Made by a program: the position numbers and the translations under genes. Source: Phycicoccus sp. Soil802 (GTDB lineage: Bacteria; Actinomycetota; Actinomycetes; Actinomycetales; Dermatophilaceae). From it: a stretch of 64,000 bases of DNA. The stretch covers positions 310,001-374,000 of the forward strand of contig NZ_LMSS01000004.1 of assembly GCF_001429605.1 (NCBI RefSeq), given 5' to 3'. The notes beneath the pieces were generated by a model. The model saw only the letters and a program-made list of their open reading frames with translations. It was not told the DNA's origin and ran no database searches. Positions 28,146 to 36,759 of the stretch are shown one piece after another. Positions within the stretch are counted from its first letter, which is position 1. The number at the start of each line of letters is the position of its first letter.

Positions 28146-28658
28146 ATGGCTGACGCCGGACGGGCCCGCAAGATCGCCGACCGCATCAAGACCCTGATCG
28201 CCGCGAACGTCGAGTCGATCGTCAAGGACCCCGACCTGGGCTTCGTCACCATCACCGACGTGCGCGTCACCGGTGACCTGCAGCACGCCTCGGTCTTCTA
28301 CACCGTGTTCGGTGACGAGACCCAGCGCGCCAAGACCGCGGCCCTCCTGGAGAAGAACAAGGGTCGGCTGCGCTCGTTCGTGGGCGGGCAGATCCAGATC
28401 CGGCTGACGCCGAGCCTCGACTTCTTCGCCGACGCCATCCCCGAGACGGCCGCCCACCTCGAGGACCTGCTCCGCGAGGCCAAGGAGCGCGACGAGGCCG
28501 TCGCGGCCGCGGCCGCCGGAGCGACCTACGCCGGCGAGGCGGACCCCTACCGCAAGCCCGAGCCCGAGGACGACCTCGACGGGGTGGACGACGCCGGCGA
28601 CGCGGACGACACCGCAACCGACGGCTCGCAGGACTCCGGCGCGGATGCCCGCGCCTGA
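28146..28658 (+). CDS. rbfA: Ribosome-binding factor A
   Basis: 16S rRNA maturation factor of 170 aa. The KH-like core runs from MADAGRARKIADRIKTLIAA to about residue 115 (DLGFVTITDVRVTGDLQHASVFYTV; IQIRLTPSLDFFADAIPET). The last 50 residues are an acidic extension (EPEDDLDGVDDAGDADD) seen in actinobacteria. AAGGAG precedes ATG 28146. It overlaps truB by 14 bp. Confidence 0.95.
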   Translation: MADAGRARKIADRIKTLIAANVESIVKDPDLGFVTITDVRVTGDLQHASVFYTVFGDETQRAKTAALLEKNKGRLRSFVGGQIQIRLTPSLDFFADAIPETAAHLEDLLREAKERDEAVAAAAAGATYAGEADPYRKPEPEDDLDGVDDAGDADDTATDGSQDSGADARA

Positions 28659-29559
28659 CGGCCTGCTCGTCGTCGACAAGCCGTCCGGCTGGACCAGCCA
28701 CGACGTGGTCGGTCGGGCCCGGCGGCTCTGCGCGACCCGCAAGGTCGGCCACGCCGGCACGCTCGACCCGATGGCGACCGGGGTCCTCGTGCTGGGCATC
28801 GGCCGGGCCACCCGCCTGCTGACCTTCCTGGTCGGCTGCGACAAGGACTACACCGCCACCATCCGGCTCGGGCAGACCACCATCACCGACGACGCCGAGG
28901 GCGAGGTCACCGCGACGGTGGCCGCCGACGGCGTCACCCCCGACCAGCTCGACGCCGCCGTGCGCGAGCTCACCGGTGACATCCAGCAGGTCCCGAGCTC
29001 GGTGTCGGCGATCAAGGTCAAGGGGGAGCGCTCCTACCACCGCGTCCGTGCGGGTGAGGACGTCGACCTCCCGCCGCGACCAGTGACGGTCAGCCGGTTC
29101 GAGGTCCGGTCGACCCGCGCGGGCGACGTGGACGGCATACCCGTGCTCGACGTGGACGTCGAGGTGACGGTGAGCTCCGGCACCTACGTGCGGGCGTTGG
29201 CCCGCGACCTCGGCGCCGCGCTCGGGGTGGGCGGTCACCTCACCGCCCTGCGGCGCACGCGGGTCGGGGCGTTCACCCTCGACCAGGCCCACACGCTGGA
29301 GGCCCTCGGCGCCGTGGCCGACCCGGAACTGATCCCGGTCACCCCCCTGACCGACGCGGCCCGAGCCCAGTTCGCCGGCCGCGAGCTCACCGCCGAGGAA
29401 GCCACCGCTGTGGGCTACGGCCAGCGGGTGGACTCGGCGCAGCCGGGCCGCACCGATCCGGTTGCTGCGTTCGCCCCGGACGGGCGGCTGGTCGCGATGC
29501 TCGATGAGTCGGGTCACAAAGCCAGGGCGCACGTCGTGTTCGCCCCGGCCGGTTCGTAG
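28645..29559 (+). CDS. truB: tRNA pseudouridine(55) synthase
   Basis: Pseudouridine synthase of 304 aa that modifies U55 in the T-arm of tRNAs. The catalytic motif with its Asp is HAGTLDPMATGVLVLGIGRA (about residues 33-52); LLVVDKPSGWTSHDVV and SYHRVRAGEDV are further family motifs. A C-terminal PUA-like domain closes the protein. The start lies inside the end of rbfA. A ribF promoter -10 overlaps its 3' end. Confidence 0.95.
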   Translation: MPAPDGLLVVDKPSGWTSHDVVGRARRLCATRKVGHAGTLDPMATGVLVLGIGRATRLLTFLVGCDKDYTATIRLGQTTITDDAEGEVTATVAADGVTPDQLDAAVRELTGDIQQVPSSVSAIKVKGERSYHRVRAGEDVDLPPRPVTVSRFEVRSTRAGDVDGIPVLDVDVEVTVSSGTYVRALARDLGAALGVGGHLTALRRTRVGAFTLDQAHTLEALGAVADPELIPVTPLTDAARAQFAGRELTAEEATAVGYGQRVDSAQPGRTDPVAAFAPDGRLVAMLDESGHKARAHVVFAPAGS

Positions 29560-29562
29560 AGT
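29557..29562 (+). promoter_or_regulatory. -10 element of a leaderless ribF promoter
   Basis: TAGAGT lies seven bases before GTG 29570, so transcription would start at or next to the start codon. It overlaps the truB stop. Confidence 0.5.
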
Positions 29563-29569
29563 GTCCCCC

Positions 29570-30529
29570 GTGCACCGCTGGACCGACCCCGCCGCGACCC
29601 CTGCTGGTCTGCGCCCCTGTGTGGCCACCTTCGGCAACTTCGACGGCGTCCACCTCGGCCACCGGGCCGTGCTCGCGCGGCTCGTCGCCGAGGCGACCGA
29701 GCGCGGCCTGCCGAGTGTGGCCGTCACCTTCGACCCCCACCCGGCCGCGATCTTCCACCCCGACACCCTCGAGCTGATCTCACCCGGGCGGCTGCGCGAC
29801 GAGCTGCTCGGCACGACTGGCATCGACGGGCTGCTCGTGCTCGACTTCACCGAGGAGTTCGCCCAGCAGACCGCCGAGGAGTTCATCGTCCACACCTTCG
29901 TCGAGACCCTCGGCGTGCGGGCGATCGTGGTCGGCGAGGACGCCCGGGGGTTCGGCCGCGGCTACACCGGCGACGTCGGCACGCTCTCCGCCCTCGGCGC
30001 GGCCCACGGTTTCGACGTCATCGTGCTGGAGGACCTCGGGAACGGCGAGCGGTGGTCGTCCTCCGCCGTCCGCCGCCACCTCGCCGCCGGCGAGATCGCG
30101 GAGGCCTCGGCCATCCTCGGGAGGCCGCACCGCATGACCGGCACCGTCGTCCACGGCGCCCACCGCGGGCGCGAGCTGGGCTACCCGACCGCGAACCTGT
30201 CGCCCGACTCGCTGGGGCTGGTCCCCGCCGACGGGGTGTATGCCGGGTGGCTCACCCGCGTGGCCAAGGCCGGGGACGACCCCGAGCGGACCCTGCCGGC
30301 AGCGATCTCGGTCGGCACCAACCCGACCTTCGACGGCACCCTGCGGACCGTCGAGGCCTACGTCCTCGACCGCACCGACCTCGACCTCTACGACGAGGAG
30401 GTCACCGTCGAGTTCGTCCACCGGATCCGGCCGACGCTGCGCTTCGACTCGATCGAGGAGCTGCTCGAGGCGATGGCCGGGGACATCGAGACGTGCCGAC
30501 AGGTCCTGGCCTCGATCGTCCCGTCCTGA
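29570..30529 (+). CDS. ribF: Bifunctional riboflavin kinase/FAD synthetase
   Basis: Enzyme of 319 aa that converts riboflavin to FMN and then to FAD. The N-terminal adenylyltransferase domain has the nucleotidyl motif ATFGNFDGVHLGH (about 16-28) and GEDARGFGRG; the C-terminal riboflavin kinase domain has GRELGYPTANLSPD and the metal-binding PTAN. GTG 29570 is chosen from the -10 position; GTG 29561 is also in frame. Supply of FAD fits the many flavoproteins encoded in this window. Confidence 0.94.
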   Translation: MHRWTDPAATPAGLRPCVATFGNFDGVHLGHRAVLARLVAEATERGLPSVAVTFDPHPAAIFHPDTLELISPGRLRDELLGTTGIDGLLVLDFTEEFAQQTAEEFIVHTFVETLGVRAIVVGEDARGFGRGYTGDVGTLSALGAAHGFDVIVLEDLGNGERWSSSAVRRHLAAGEIAEASAILGRPHRMTGTVVHGAHRGRELGYPTANLSPDSLGLVPADGVYAGWLTRVAKAGDDPERTLPAAISVGTNPTFDGTLRTVEAYVLDRTDLDLYDEEVTVEFVHRIRPTLRFDSIEELLEAMAGDIETCRQVLASIVPS

Positions 30530-30549
30530 CCCGGTCCCGCCACGGCGGG

Positions 30550-31671
30550 ATGTGGGCCAGGGCGAGCGGTGGCGCTGCGCTGTGGGCGCGCAGCGACTGG
30601 GGCCTGGTCGTGGCCGCGCTGGGCCTGTCCCTGATCGGTGCCCTCCTGGTCTACTCGGCGACCCGCCACCAGAGCGGCACCGCCTACCTCGCCCGGCACC
30701 TGTTCAACACCTCCGTCGGAGTGGCCCTCGCCGCGGCGGTGACCCGCACCGGTTACCAGTGGCTACGCGCCGCAGCGCCGTGGCTCTACCTCGTCTCCGT
30801 GGCGGGCCTGGTGCTCGTGCTCACACCGGTCGGCTCGACGATCAACGGGTCCCACTCGTGGATCCTGCTTCCCGGCGGCTTCTCCGTGCAGCCGTCGGAG
30901 CTCGCCAAGGCAGCGCTCTGCCTCGGGCTGGCGATCATCCTGGGCGAGCGGATCGACCGGCAGGCCCAGCCGGACGCGCGTGACCTGCTGCTGGCGGTGG
31001 TGGTGGCGGCCGTGCCGATCGGGCTGGTCATGCTCCAGCCCGACCTGGGCTCGGCCCTGGTCCTCGGAGCCCTCGCGTTCGGCGTGGTGGCCGTGGCCGG
31101 CACCCCCAAGCGCTGGCTGGCGGCGGCGGTGGCGCTCGTGGCTGCGGGGGTGGTCGTCGCCCTCACCACGCCGGTGCTGAGCGACTACCAGCGTGACCGC
31201 CTCACGGCGTTCGCCAACCCCCAGGCCGACCCGCAGGGGATCGGCTACCAGACCCGCCAGGTGCGGATCGCGATCGGCTCGGGCGGGTGGCAGGGGCAGG
31301 GCCTCTTCGAGGGCCGGCAGACCCAGGGCGGCTTCATCCCGTTCCAGCAGACCGACTTCGTCTTTTCGGTGGCGGGGGAGGAGCTGGGCTTCCTCGGGTC
31401 CGCCGGCCTCCTGCTCCTGCTCGGCTTCGTGGTGCTCCGCGCGGTGCTCGTGGCGGCGCGGGCGCAGGACGCCTTCGGGCGGCTGATGGCGTCCGGGGTG
31501 GCGGTCTGGTTCCTGTTCCAGGTCTTCGAGAACGTCGGCATGAACCTCGGGATCATGCCGGTCACCGGCCTGCCGCTGCCGTTCCTGTCCTACGGAGGGT
31601 CCTCGATGTTCGCCTGCTGGCTGGCCATCGGGCTGGTCAACAACGTGCACCTGACGCCGCGACGGCGCTGA
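30550..31671 (+). CDS. rodA: RodA/FtsW-family peptidoglycan polymerase (SEDS)
   Basis: Membrane glycosyltransferase of 373 aa that polymerises lipid II. About ten hydrophobic segments are visible. SEDS signatures are SHSWILLPGGFSVQPSELAK, the long loop RLTAFANPQADPQGIGYQ with QTDFVFSVAGEELGFLG, and the final NVGMNLGIMPVTGLPLPFLS plus YGGSS. The short N-terminus and GFSVQPSE favour RodA over FtsW. No mreBCD or pbp genes are nearby, so it stands apart from the usual elongasome operon. It lies 20 bp after ribF. Confidence 0.88.
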   Translation: MWARASGGAALWARSDWGLVVAALGLSLIGALLVYSATRHQSGTAYLARHLFNTSVGVALAAAVTRTGYQWLRAAAPWLYLVSVAGLVLVLTPVGSTINGSHSWILLPGGFSVQPSELAKAALCLGLAIILGERIDRQAQPDARDLLLAVVVAAVPIGLVMLQPDLGSALVLGALAFGVVAVAGTPKRWLAAAVALVAAGVVVALTTPVLSDYQRDRLTAFANPQADPQGIGYQTRQVRIAIGSGGWQGQGLFEGRQTQGGFIPFQQTDFVFSVAGEELGFLGSAGLLLLLGFVVLRAVLVAARAQDAFGRLMASGVAVWFLFQVFENVGMNLGIMPVTGLPLPFLSYGGSSMFACWLAIGLVNNVHLTPRRR

Positions 31672-31792
31672 CCCCTCGGGGCCGGGGCCAGGACGTCCAA
31701 CCTTTTGGCCACAATCGTGCTCGTTCACCCCCACTGGGTGCCGGTGCATGGCACTATCCCCGGCAACCCCTGCACCGAGCCGAGGACGGTCA

Positions 31793-33643
31793 ATGTCGAC
31801 TCACACCCCCCTGTTCACCGCCCAGAACGAGCGCGTCAACGACGCGGTCCTGGAGCAGCGCCCCGAGACGGTCGCGCACCTGTTCCGCGACCGCGTCGCG
31901 AAGTCGCCGAACGCCGAGGCGTTCCGCTTCGCCGAGGACGACTCGTGGTCGTCGGTCACGTGGACCCAGGTCCGTGAGCGTGCCTACCGCCTGGCCGCCG
32001 GACTGGTCGCCCTCGGGGTGCACCCGGAGGACCGCGTGGCGATCGCGTCCTCGACGCGGTACGAGTGGGCCCTGACCGACCTGGCGGTGATGTGTGCCGG
32101 TGGCGCGACCACGACGATCTACCCGACGACGATCGCCCCCGACGTCGCCTACATCCTCGCCAACTCCGGCAGTGTGGTCGTCTTCGCCGAGGACGACGAC
32201 CAGATCGCCAAGCTCTGGGAGCGCCGGATCGACCTGCCCGAGATCACCCGGGTGGTGACCTTCGACGGCACCGCTGACGGCGAGTGGGTGATCAGCCTCG
32301 ACGAGCTCGAGCAGATGGGCGTCGAGCTGCTCGCCACGAACTCCTCCGCGGTCGACGACCGGATCGACGCGCTGACCAAGGACCAGCTCGCGACCATCAT
32401 CTACACGTCGGGCACCACCGGTCGTCCCAAGGGTGTCCGGCTCACCCACGACGCGTGGACCTACGAGGCGGCCGCGGTCGACTCGATCGGGATCCTCAAC
32501 TCGAACGACCTGCAGTACCTCTGGCTGCCGCTGGCGCACGTCTTCGGCAAGGTGCTGCTGACTCTGCCCCTGCAGGTCGGCTTCCCGACCGCCATCGACG
32601 GTCGCGTCGACAAGATCGTCGACAACCTGGCCGTCGTGCAGCCGACCTTCATGGGCGCCGCCCCGCGCATCTTCGAGAAGGCCTACGGCCGGATCACGAT
32701 GATGATGAAGGCCGAAGGTGGTCTCAAGGAGAAGCTCTTCCTGTGGTCGGTGTCCGTCGGCCGCGAGGTCGCCGGCATGCGGGCCCGGGGTGAGGTACCG
32801 ACCGGCCTGCTCGCCAAGAAGCTCGCGCTCGCCGACAAGCTGGTGCTGCACAAGGTCCGCCAGCGGTTCGGCGGCCGGATCCGCTTCTTCATCTCCGGCT
32901 CCGCGGCCCTCAACAAGGACATCGCCAACTGGTTCGACTCGATCGGCCTGACGATCCTCGAGGGCTACGGCCTGACGGAGACCAGTGCGGCGTCCTTCGT
33001 GAACCGCCCGGCCGGCAACGCGATCGGCACCGTGGGCTGGGCCCTGCCCGGCACCGAGGTGAAGATCGCCGAGGACGGCGAGGTGCTGCTGCGCGGCCCC
33101 GGGATAATGGAGGGCTACCACGACAAGCCGGAGGACACCGCCGAGACCAAGGACGCCGACGGCTGGCTGCACACCGGTGACATCGGCACGTTGGACGACC
33201 ACGGCTACCTGCGGATCACCGACCGCAAGAAGGACTTCTTCAAGACGTCGGGCGGCAAGTACGTCGCGCCGTCCCTGATCGAGTCGACCTTCAAGGGGCT
33301 GTGCCCCTACGTCAGCCAGTTCATGGTCTACGGCGCGGACCACAACTTCGTCACGGCGCTGGTCACGCTCGACCCCGACGCGATCAAGGAGTGGGCCGAC
33401 CTGCACGGGGTCACCGGTGACTACCGGGCCATCGTCACCTCGAAGGAGGCGCACGACATGGTGCAGGTCTACATCGACAACCTCAACGTGAACCTCAACC
33501 GGTGGGAGCAGATCAAGAAGTTCACGATCCTCGACCACGACCTCACGATCGAGGACGGCGACCTGACCCCGAGCCTCAAGCTGCGGCGCAAGGCGGTCAG
33601 CGAGAAGTACCAGGAGACGCTCGACGCCCACTACGCGGGCTAG
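31793..33643 (+). CDS. Long-chain fatty acyl-CoA synthetase
   Basis: AMP-forming acyl-CoA ligase of 616 aa. The P-loop is IIYTSGTTGRPKGVRLTHDA (about residues 203-222), the adenylation motif GYGLTETSA (about 391) and the LHTGDIGTLDDHGYLRITDR region (about 462) with KTSGGKY. Length and order fit the FadD15/long-chain group. GAGGAC precedes ATG 31793. It activates fatty acids for beta-oxidation or lipid synthesis and might feed the WS/DGAT encoded elsewhere in the window, though not in one operon. Confidence 0.92.
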   Translation: MSTHTPLFTAQNERVNDAVLEQRPETVAHLFRDRVAKSPNAEAFRFAEDDSWSSVTWTQVRERAYRLAAGLVALGVHPEDRVAIASSTRYEWALTDLAVMCAGGATTTIYPTTIAPDVAYILANSGSVVVFAEDDDQIAKLWERRIDLPEITRVVTFDGTADGEWVISLDELEQMGVELLATNSSAVDDRIDALTKDQLATIIYTSGTTGRPKGVRLTHDAWTYEAAAVDSIGILNSNDLQYLWLPLAHVFGKVLLTLPLQVGFPTAIDGRVDKIVDNLAVVQPTFMGAAPRIFEKAYGRITMMMKAEGGLKEKLFLWSVSVGREVAGMRARGEVPTGLLAKKLALADKLVLHKVRQRFGGRIRFFISGSAALNKDIANWFDSIGLTILEGYGLTETSAASFVNRPAGNAIGTVGWALPGTEVKIAEDGEVLLRGPGIMEGYHDKPEDTAETKDADGWLHTGDIGTLDDHGYLRITDRKKDFFKTSGGKYVAPSLIESTFKGLCPYVSQFMVYGADHNFVTALVTLDPDAIKEWADLHGVTGDYRAIVTSKEAHDMVQVYIDNLNVNLNRWEQIKKFTILDHDLTIEDGDLTPSLKLRRKAVSEKYQETLDAHYAG

Positions 33644-33646
33644 GCG

Positions 33647-34258
33647 CTAGCCAGCAGGACCCGGGGCGGCACGCCCCGCCGGCGGGTCGGCGACGAGGGG
33701 CACGAAGCGGTACCACCCGTGCTCCTCGACCGTCGGCCCGCCGTCGTCTGCCCGCACGCGGAGCATCCGGCCCGCCACCGGGAGCACGAGCACCCCTGCC
33801 GCGGAGAGCTGGTCGACCAGCTCGGCCGGCAGCGCCGGCGCCTGCGCGGAGACGAGGATGCGCTGGTAGGGACCACCGGAGGGCCAGCCCAGGGTGCCCG
33901 GCACGGCACGCTCGACGTGCGCCCACGGCATACCGGCGGCGACCAGGTTCGCCGCTCCGAAGGCGACCAGGTCGGGCACCCGCTCGACGCCCGTGACGCT
34001 GCCGGCGGGGCCGGTCAGGTGCGCGAGGAGCGCGGTGGTCCACGCCGAGCCGGAGCCCACGTCGAGGACGCGGTCGCCGGGCTGGACGTCGAGCAGCTCC
34101 AGCATCTGGCGCACCGTCGTCGGCTGGCTGTTCGTCTGCCCGTGACCGATCGACAGCGGCGCGTCACGGTCGCTGTGGGCGCGCTGGGCGGGCGGCAGGA
34201 AGCCGGTGCGGGGCACCGCCTCCATGGCCGCGGCGACGCGTTCGGCCGGGCTCGGCAC
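33647..34258 (-). CDS. Protein-L-isoaspartate O-methyltransferase-like protein
   Basis: SAM-dependent methyltransferase of 203 aa in the PCMT family. Motifs are the N-terminal RTGFLPPAQRAHSDRDAPL, substrate loop IGHGQTNSQPTTVRQMLELL (about 37-56), SAM-binding VLDVGSGSAWTTALLAHLTG (about 64-83) and YQRILVSAQAPALP. The family repairs isoaspartyl residues, but the usual Ser of the S-x-P substrate loop appears as TNSQP, consistent with the actinobacterial subgroup. The GTG start lies six bases after CATACT, a -10-like hexamer. It is convergent with the acyl-CoA synthetase gene, only 3 bp apart. Confidence 0.82.
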   Translation of the reverse strand: MPSPAERVAAAMEAVPRTGFLPPAQRAHSDRDAPLSIGHGQTNSQPTTVRQMLELLDVQPGDRVLDVGSGSAWTTALLAHLTGPAGSVTGVERVPDLVAFGAANLVAAGMPWAHVERAVPGTLGWPSGGPYQRILVSAQAPALPAELVDQLSAAGVLVLPVAGRMLRVRADDGGPTVEEHGWYRFVPLVADPPAGRAAPGPAG

Positions 34259-34286
34259 GGCTCCAGTATGCGACCGTCCGGGCTGG

Positions 34287-34460
34287 TCAGCGTGGGGACC
34301 CGGACGAGCCGACCGGGGTGGCGACCTGACCCGAGTGGTGGCTCGCGCTGGGGTGGCTCGACGGAGCCGGGTCGGGCCCGCCCCCGATCCAGTGCGCGGA
34401 CACCGCCAGGGTCAGCAGCAGACCGAAGACGGCGATGATCCGGACCGAGGACGCGCGCAT
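34287..34460 (-). CDS. Small single-pass membrane or secreted protein
   Basis: A short reading frame of 57 aa with a basic N-terminus (MRASSVRII), one hydrophobic helix (AVFGLLLTLAVSAHW) and a Pro/Ser/His-rich tail. No family recognised. Support comes from a TAGCCT -10-like hexamer (34468-34473) seven bases before the ATG, as at several other leaderless genes here. The frame continues upstream into the divergent esterase region, which I regard as spurious. It lies 28 bp upstream of the PCMT-like gene on the same strand. Confidence 0.4.
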   Translation of the reverse strand: MRASSVRIIAVFGLLLTLAVSAHWIGGGPDPAPSSHPSASHHSGQVATPVGSSGSPR

Positions 34461-34611
34461 GGCGGCGAGGCTAGGACGCGATGCTGGGAGCCACCTGAGT
34501 CCCCTCGGGCAGCTCCCAGCCAACCCCCAGCGGAGTCGCAGGCACCGCACATCCGCGGCGCGCACGCTGGCTTCGTGCTCCGCGGTCGGGGCAGGTCGGA
34601 GGTCGCATGTC

Positions 34612-35754
34612 ATGCCCCTGCTGGGTTGGCCCCTGCTGGTCACGCTGGGGGTCGCGACGTTGGGGTGCACGAGCCTGACCCTGCTGCTCTGGTCCCGCGT
34701 GCACGGACCACGGACGGCGCAGGTCGGGCAGCGGATCGGGCTGGTCGTGGCCGGCCAGCTGGCCGCCGTGCTCTTCGTCGCGGCGGCCCTCAACGACTAC
34801 GGCTACTTCTACGGGTCCTGGTCCGAGCTCCTCGGCACGTCGCTCTCCGGCAGCGCGGTCGTCCACGCCGCGGCCACCCACGTCGGGCGGCACCACGGTG
34901 GACCTCCTCGCGCAGCCAGCTTCGACCCCTCGCTCGCCGGCATCGACTCCTGGTCGACGCCTGCGCAGTGGTCCACTCGTGGCCGGGTCGAGGCCCTGAC
35001 CGTGGTGGGCGCCCACAGCGGCCTGTCCGAGGCGGCGGCCGTCTACCTGCCACCGCAGTACTTCCAGAAGGCCTACTTGCGGAAGCGGTTCCCCGGGGTC
35101 GAGGTGATGACCGGCTACCCGGGCGCGACGCGGGAGCTGGTTTCCAGGATGCAGTACCCCCAGGTCCTCCTGTCGCAGCTCGACGCGCACCTGGCGAAAC
35201 CGATGGTCCTCGTGATGCTGCGACCGACCGCTGCGCCGCCGCGTGACACCGAGTGCACCGACGTCCCGGCCGGCCCCCAGGTCCTGACCTTCCTCGGTGA
35301 GGACGTCCCGCGGGCGATCTCGCAGGACCTGCGGGTGTCGCCGGTGGGGTGGGGCGCGATGGGTGACTCGACCGGTGGCTACTGCGCCGCCAAGCTGGTC
35401 CTCACGCACTCCTCGGTCTTCACCTCCGGTGCGTCGCTCTCCGGGTACTACCACACGCTCGAGGACGACACGACCGGCGACCTCTGGGGCGGCTCGGCCG
35501 TGCTGCGCGACCTGAACGACCCGGAGTGGCTGCTGCGACACCAGCCGGCCCCGCCGGTCTCGCTCTTCGCCTCGATCGGGACGGGGGAGGTCAGCGGCAC
35601 GGGGCTGCGGGACACCCGCCGGTTCGTGGCCCTGGTGCACGCACCGATGTCCGTGACGACCGAGGTGGTCCCCGACGGTGGCCACAACTTCAGGGCGTGG
35701 TCGGCGGTGCTGCCGCGCGCCCTGGACTTCCTGTCCGCCCACCTCAGCCGCTGA
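34612..35754 (+). CDS. Alpha/beta hydrolase-fold esterase with N-terminal membrane helices
   Basis: Predicted membrane-anchored, outward-facing esterase of 380 aa related to esterase D/mycolyltransferase-like proteins. Two N-terminal hydrophobic segments (about 1-25 and 41-62) precede the hydrolase fold. The nucleophile elbow is MGDSTGGYCA (Ser at about 248), the acid probably lies in the SIGTGE region, and the His is in VVPDGGHNFRAW near the end. GGAGG lies about ten bases before ATG 34612; the frame upstream has no features. Substrate unknown. It is convergent with an SGNH-hydrolase gene 11 bp away. Confidence 0.78.
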   Translation: MPLLGWPLLVTLGVATLGCTSLTLLLWSRVHGPRTAQVGQRIGLVVAGQLAAVLFVAAALNDYGYFYGSWSELLGTSLSGSAVVHAAATHVGRHHGGPPRAASFDPSLAGIDSWSTPAQWSTRGRVEALTVVGAHSGLSEAAAVYLPPQYFQKAYLRKRFPGVEVMTGYPGATRELVSRMQYPQVLLSQLDAHLAKPMVLVMLRPTAAPPRDTECTDVPAGPQVLTFLGEDVPRAISQDLRVSPVGWGAMGDSTGGYCAAKLVLTHSSVFTSGASLSGYYHTLEDDTTGDLWGGSAVLRDLNDPEWLLRHQPAPPVSLFASIGTGEVSGTGLRDTRRFVALVHAPMSVTTEVVPDGGHNFRAWSAVLPRALDFLSAHLSR

Positions 35755-35765
35755 CCTCCCGGCCG

Positions 35766-36623
35766 TCAGCGCGGGGTGGCCGCCAGCAGCGCGCGGGCGA
35801 TCAGGGCGTGACCAGCGGCGTCGGGGTGGTCCCCGTCGGAAGACAGCAGCGGCGTGGGGTTGCGGTTGCCGTCCGCACTGAGGAACGGCGCGTAGAGGTC
35901 GACGCAGGTGTCACCGAAGGTCCGCGTCGTCGCGCAGATCGCCCGGTTGGCAGCCACGGTCACGCTGTCGCTCCAGTCGGCGAAGCCCGCTCCGCGCTGC
36001 CGGTCGGCGACGTCGCCGTCCTCGAAGACGTTCCAGTAGGTCGTCACCTCCACCCGCTGGCCCGAGCCGCCGAGTGCCTTGACCCTGGCGAGATCGGTCG
36101 CGAGCCCGCGCGCCATGGCGGCCACGGCGGGCGCCAGGCAGGCCGGCCCGCAGCCGCCCTGCTCCCAGCGGTCCTCGAGCGGTCCGAGGTCGTTGGCCCC
36201 GATGGTCACGACGACCAGGTCGGCGGCGGCGACCGACCTGGCTGGTCCGGCCTGGGTCAGCTGGGTGGCGAGCGAGTGAGTGGTCAGGCCGGGGACGCCC
36301 AGGTTGGTGGCCGTCGCGGGCCGACCATCCCGGGCGCCGAGCAGCTCGGCGAACCGCGCCACGAAGGGCGCGCAGTCGCAGTTGGTCCCGGCGGTCACCG
36401 AGTCGCCGACTCCCACGACGGACCGTGGGCTCGAGGCGGACGAGGTCGTCGTCCGGGTGGGCGTGGCGGCGCTCTCGGCCCGTGCGGAGTGGTCCGGCTC
36501 CGGTGCCGACCCGCTGGGCGCCCACCACCCCACCACGCCGACCACCGCCACGAGGGCGACGACCGCGGCTGCGAGGGCAGCTCCGCCGGCCAGGACCGTG
36601 CGTGGCAACCGGTGACGAGACAC
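35766..36623 (-). CDS. Secreted SGNH/GDSL-family hydrolase
   Basis: Exported esterase/lipase-like protein of 285 aa. An N-terminal hydrophobic signal/anchor (about 8-34) and a Ser/Thr/Pro linker precede an SGNH domain. Block I is VVGVGDSVTAGTNC (Ser at about 74), block III TIGANDLGPL, and block V DGDHPDAAGH with the catalytic Asp-His. Several Cys (CDC; GGCGPACLAP) could form disulfides outside the cell. The start is GTG 36623, seven bases behind a TAGCAT -10-like hexamer, suggesting a leaderless message. Confidence 0.87.
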   Translation of the reverse strand: MSRHRLPRTVLAGGAALAAAVVALVAVVGVVGWWAPSGSAPEPDHSARAESAATPTRTTTSSASSPRSVVGVGDSVTAGTNCDCAPFVARFAELLGARDGRPATATNLGVPGLTTHSLATQLTQAGPARSVAAADLVVVTIGANDLGPLEDRWEQGGCGPACLAPAVAAMARGLATDLARVKALGGSGQRVEVTTYWNVFEDGDVADRQRGAGFADWSDSVTVAANRAICATTRTFGDTCVDLYAPFLSADGNRNPTPLLSSDGDHPDAAGHALIARALLAATPR

Positions 36624-36759
36624 CCGCGCGATGCTAGGAACCGATGCTGGGAGAAGGGTGAGAGGGGAGGCGCCCCGGGCGGGTGGGAGCCCTGCGCCCC
36701 GGCGATGGTGACCGCTCGTATTCGGTGCCCAGCGGCACCGCCGTTACCCTTGTCCCACC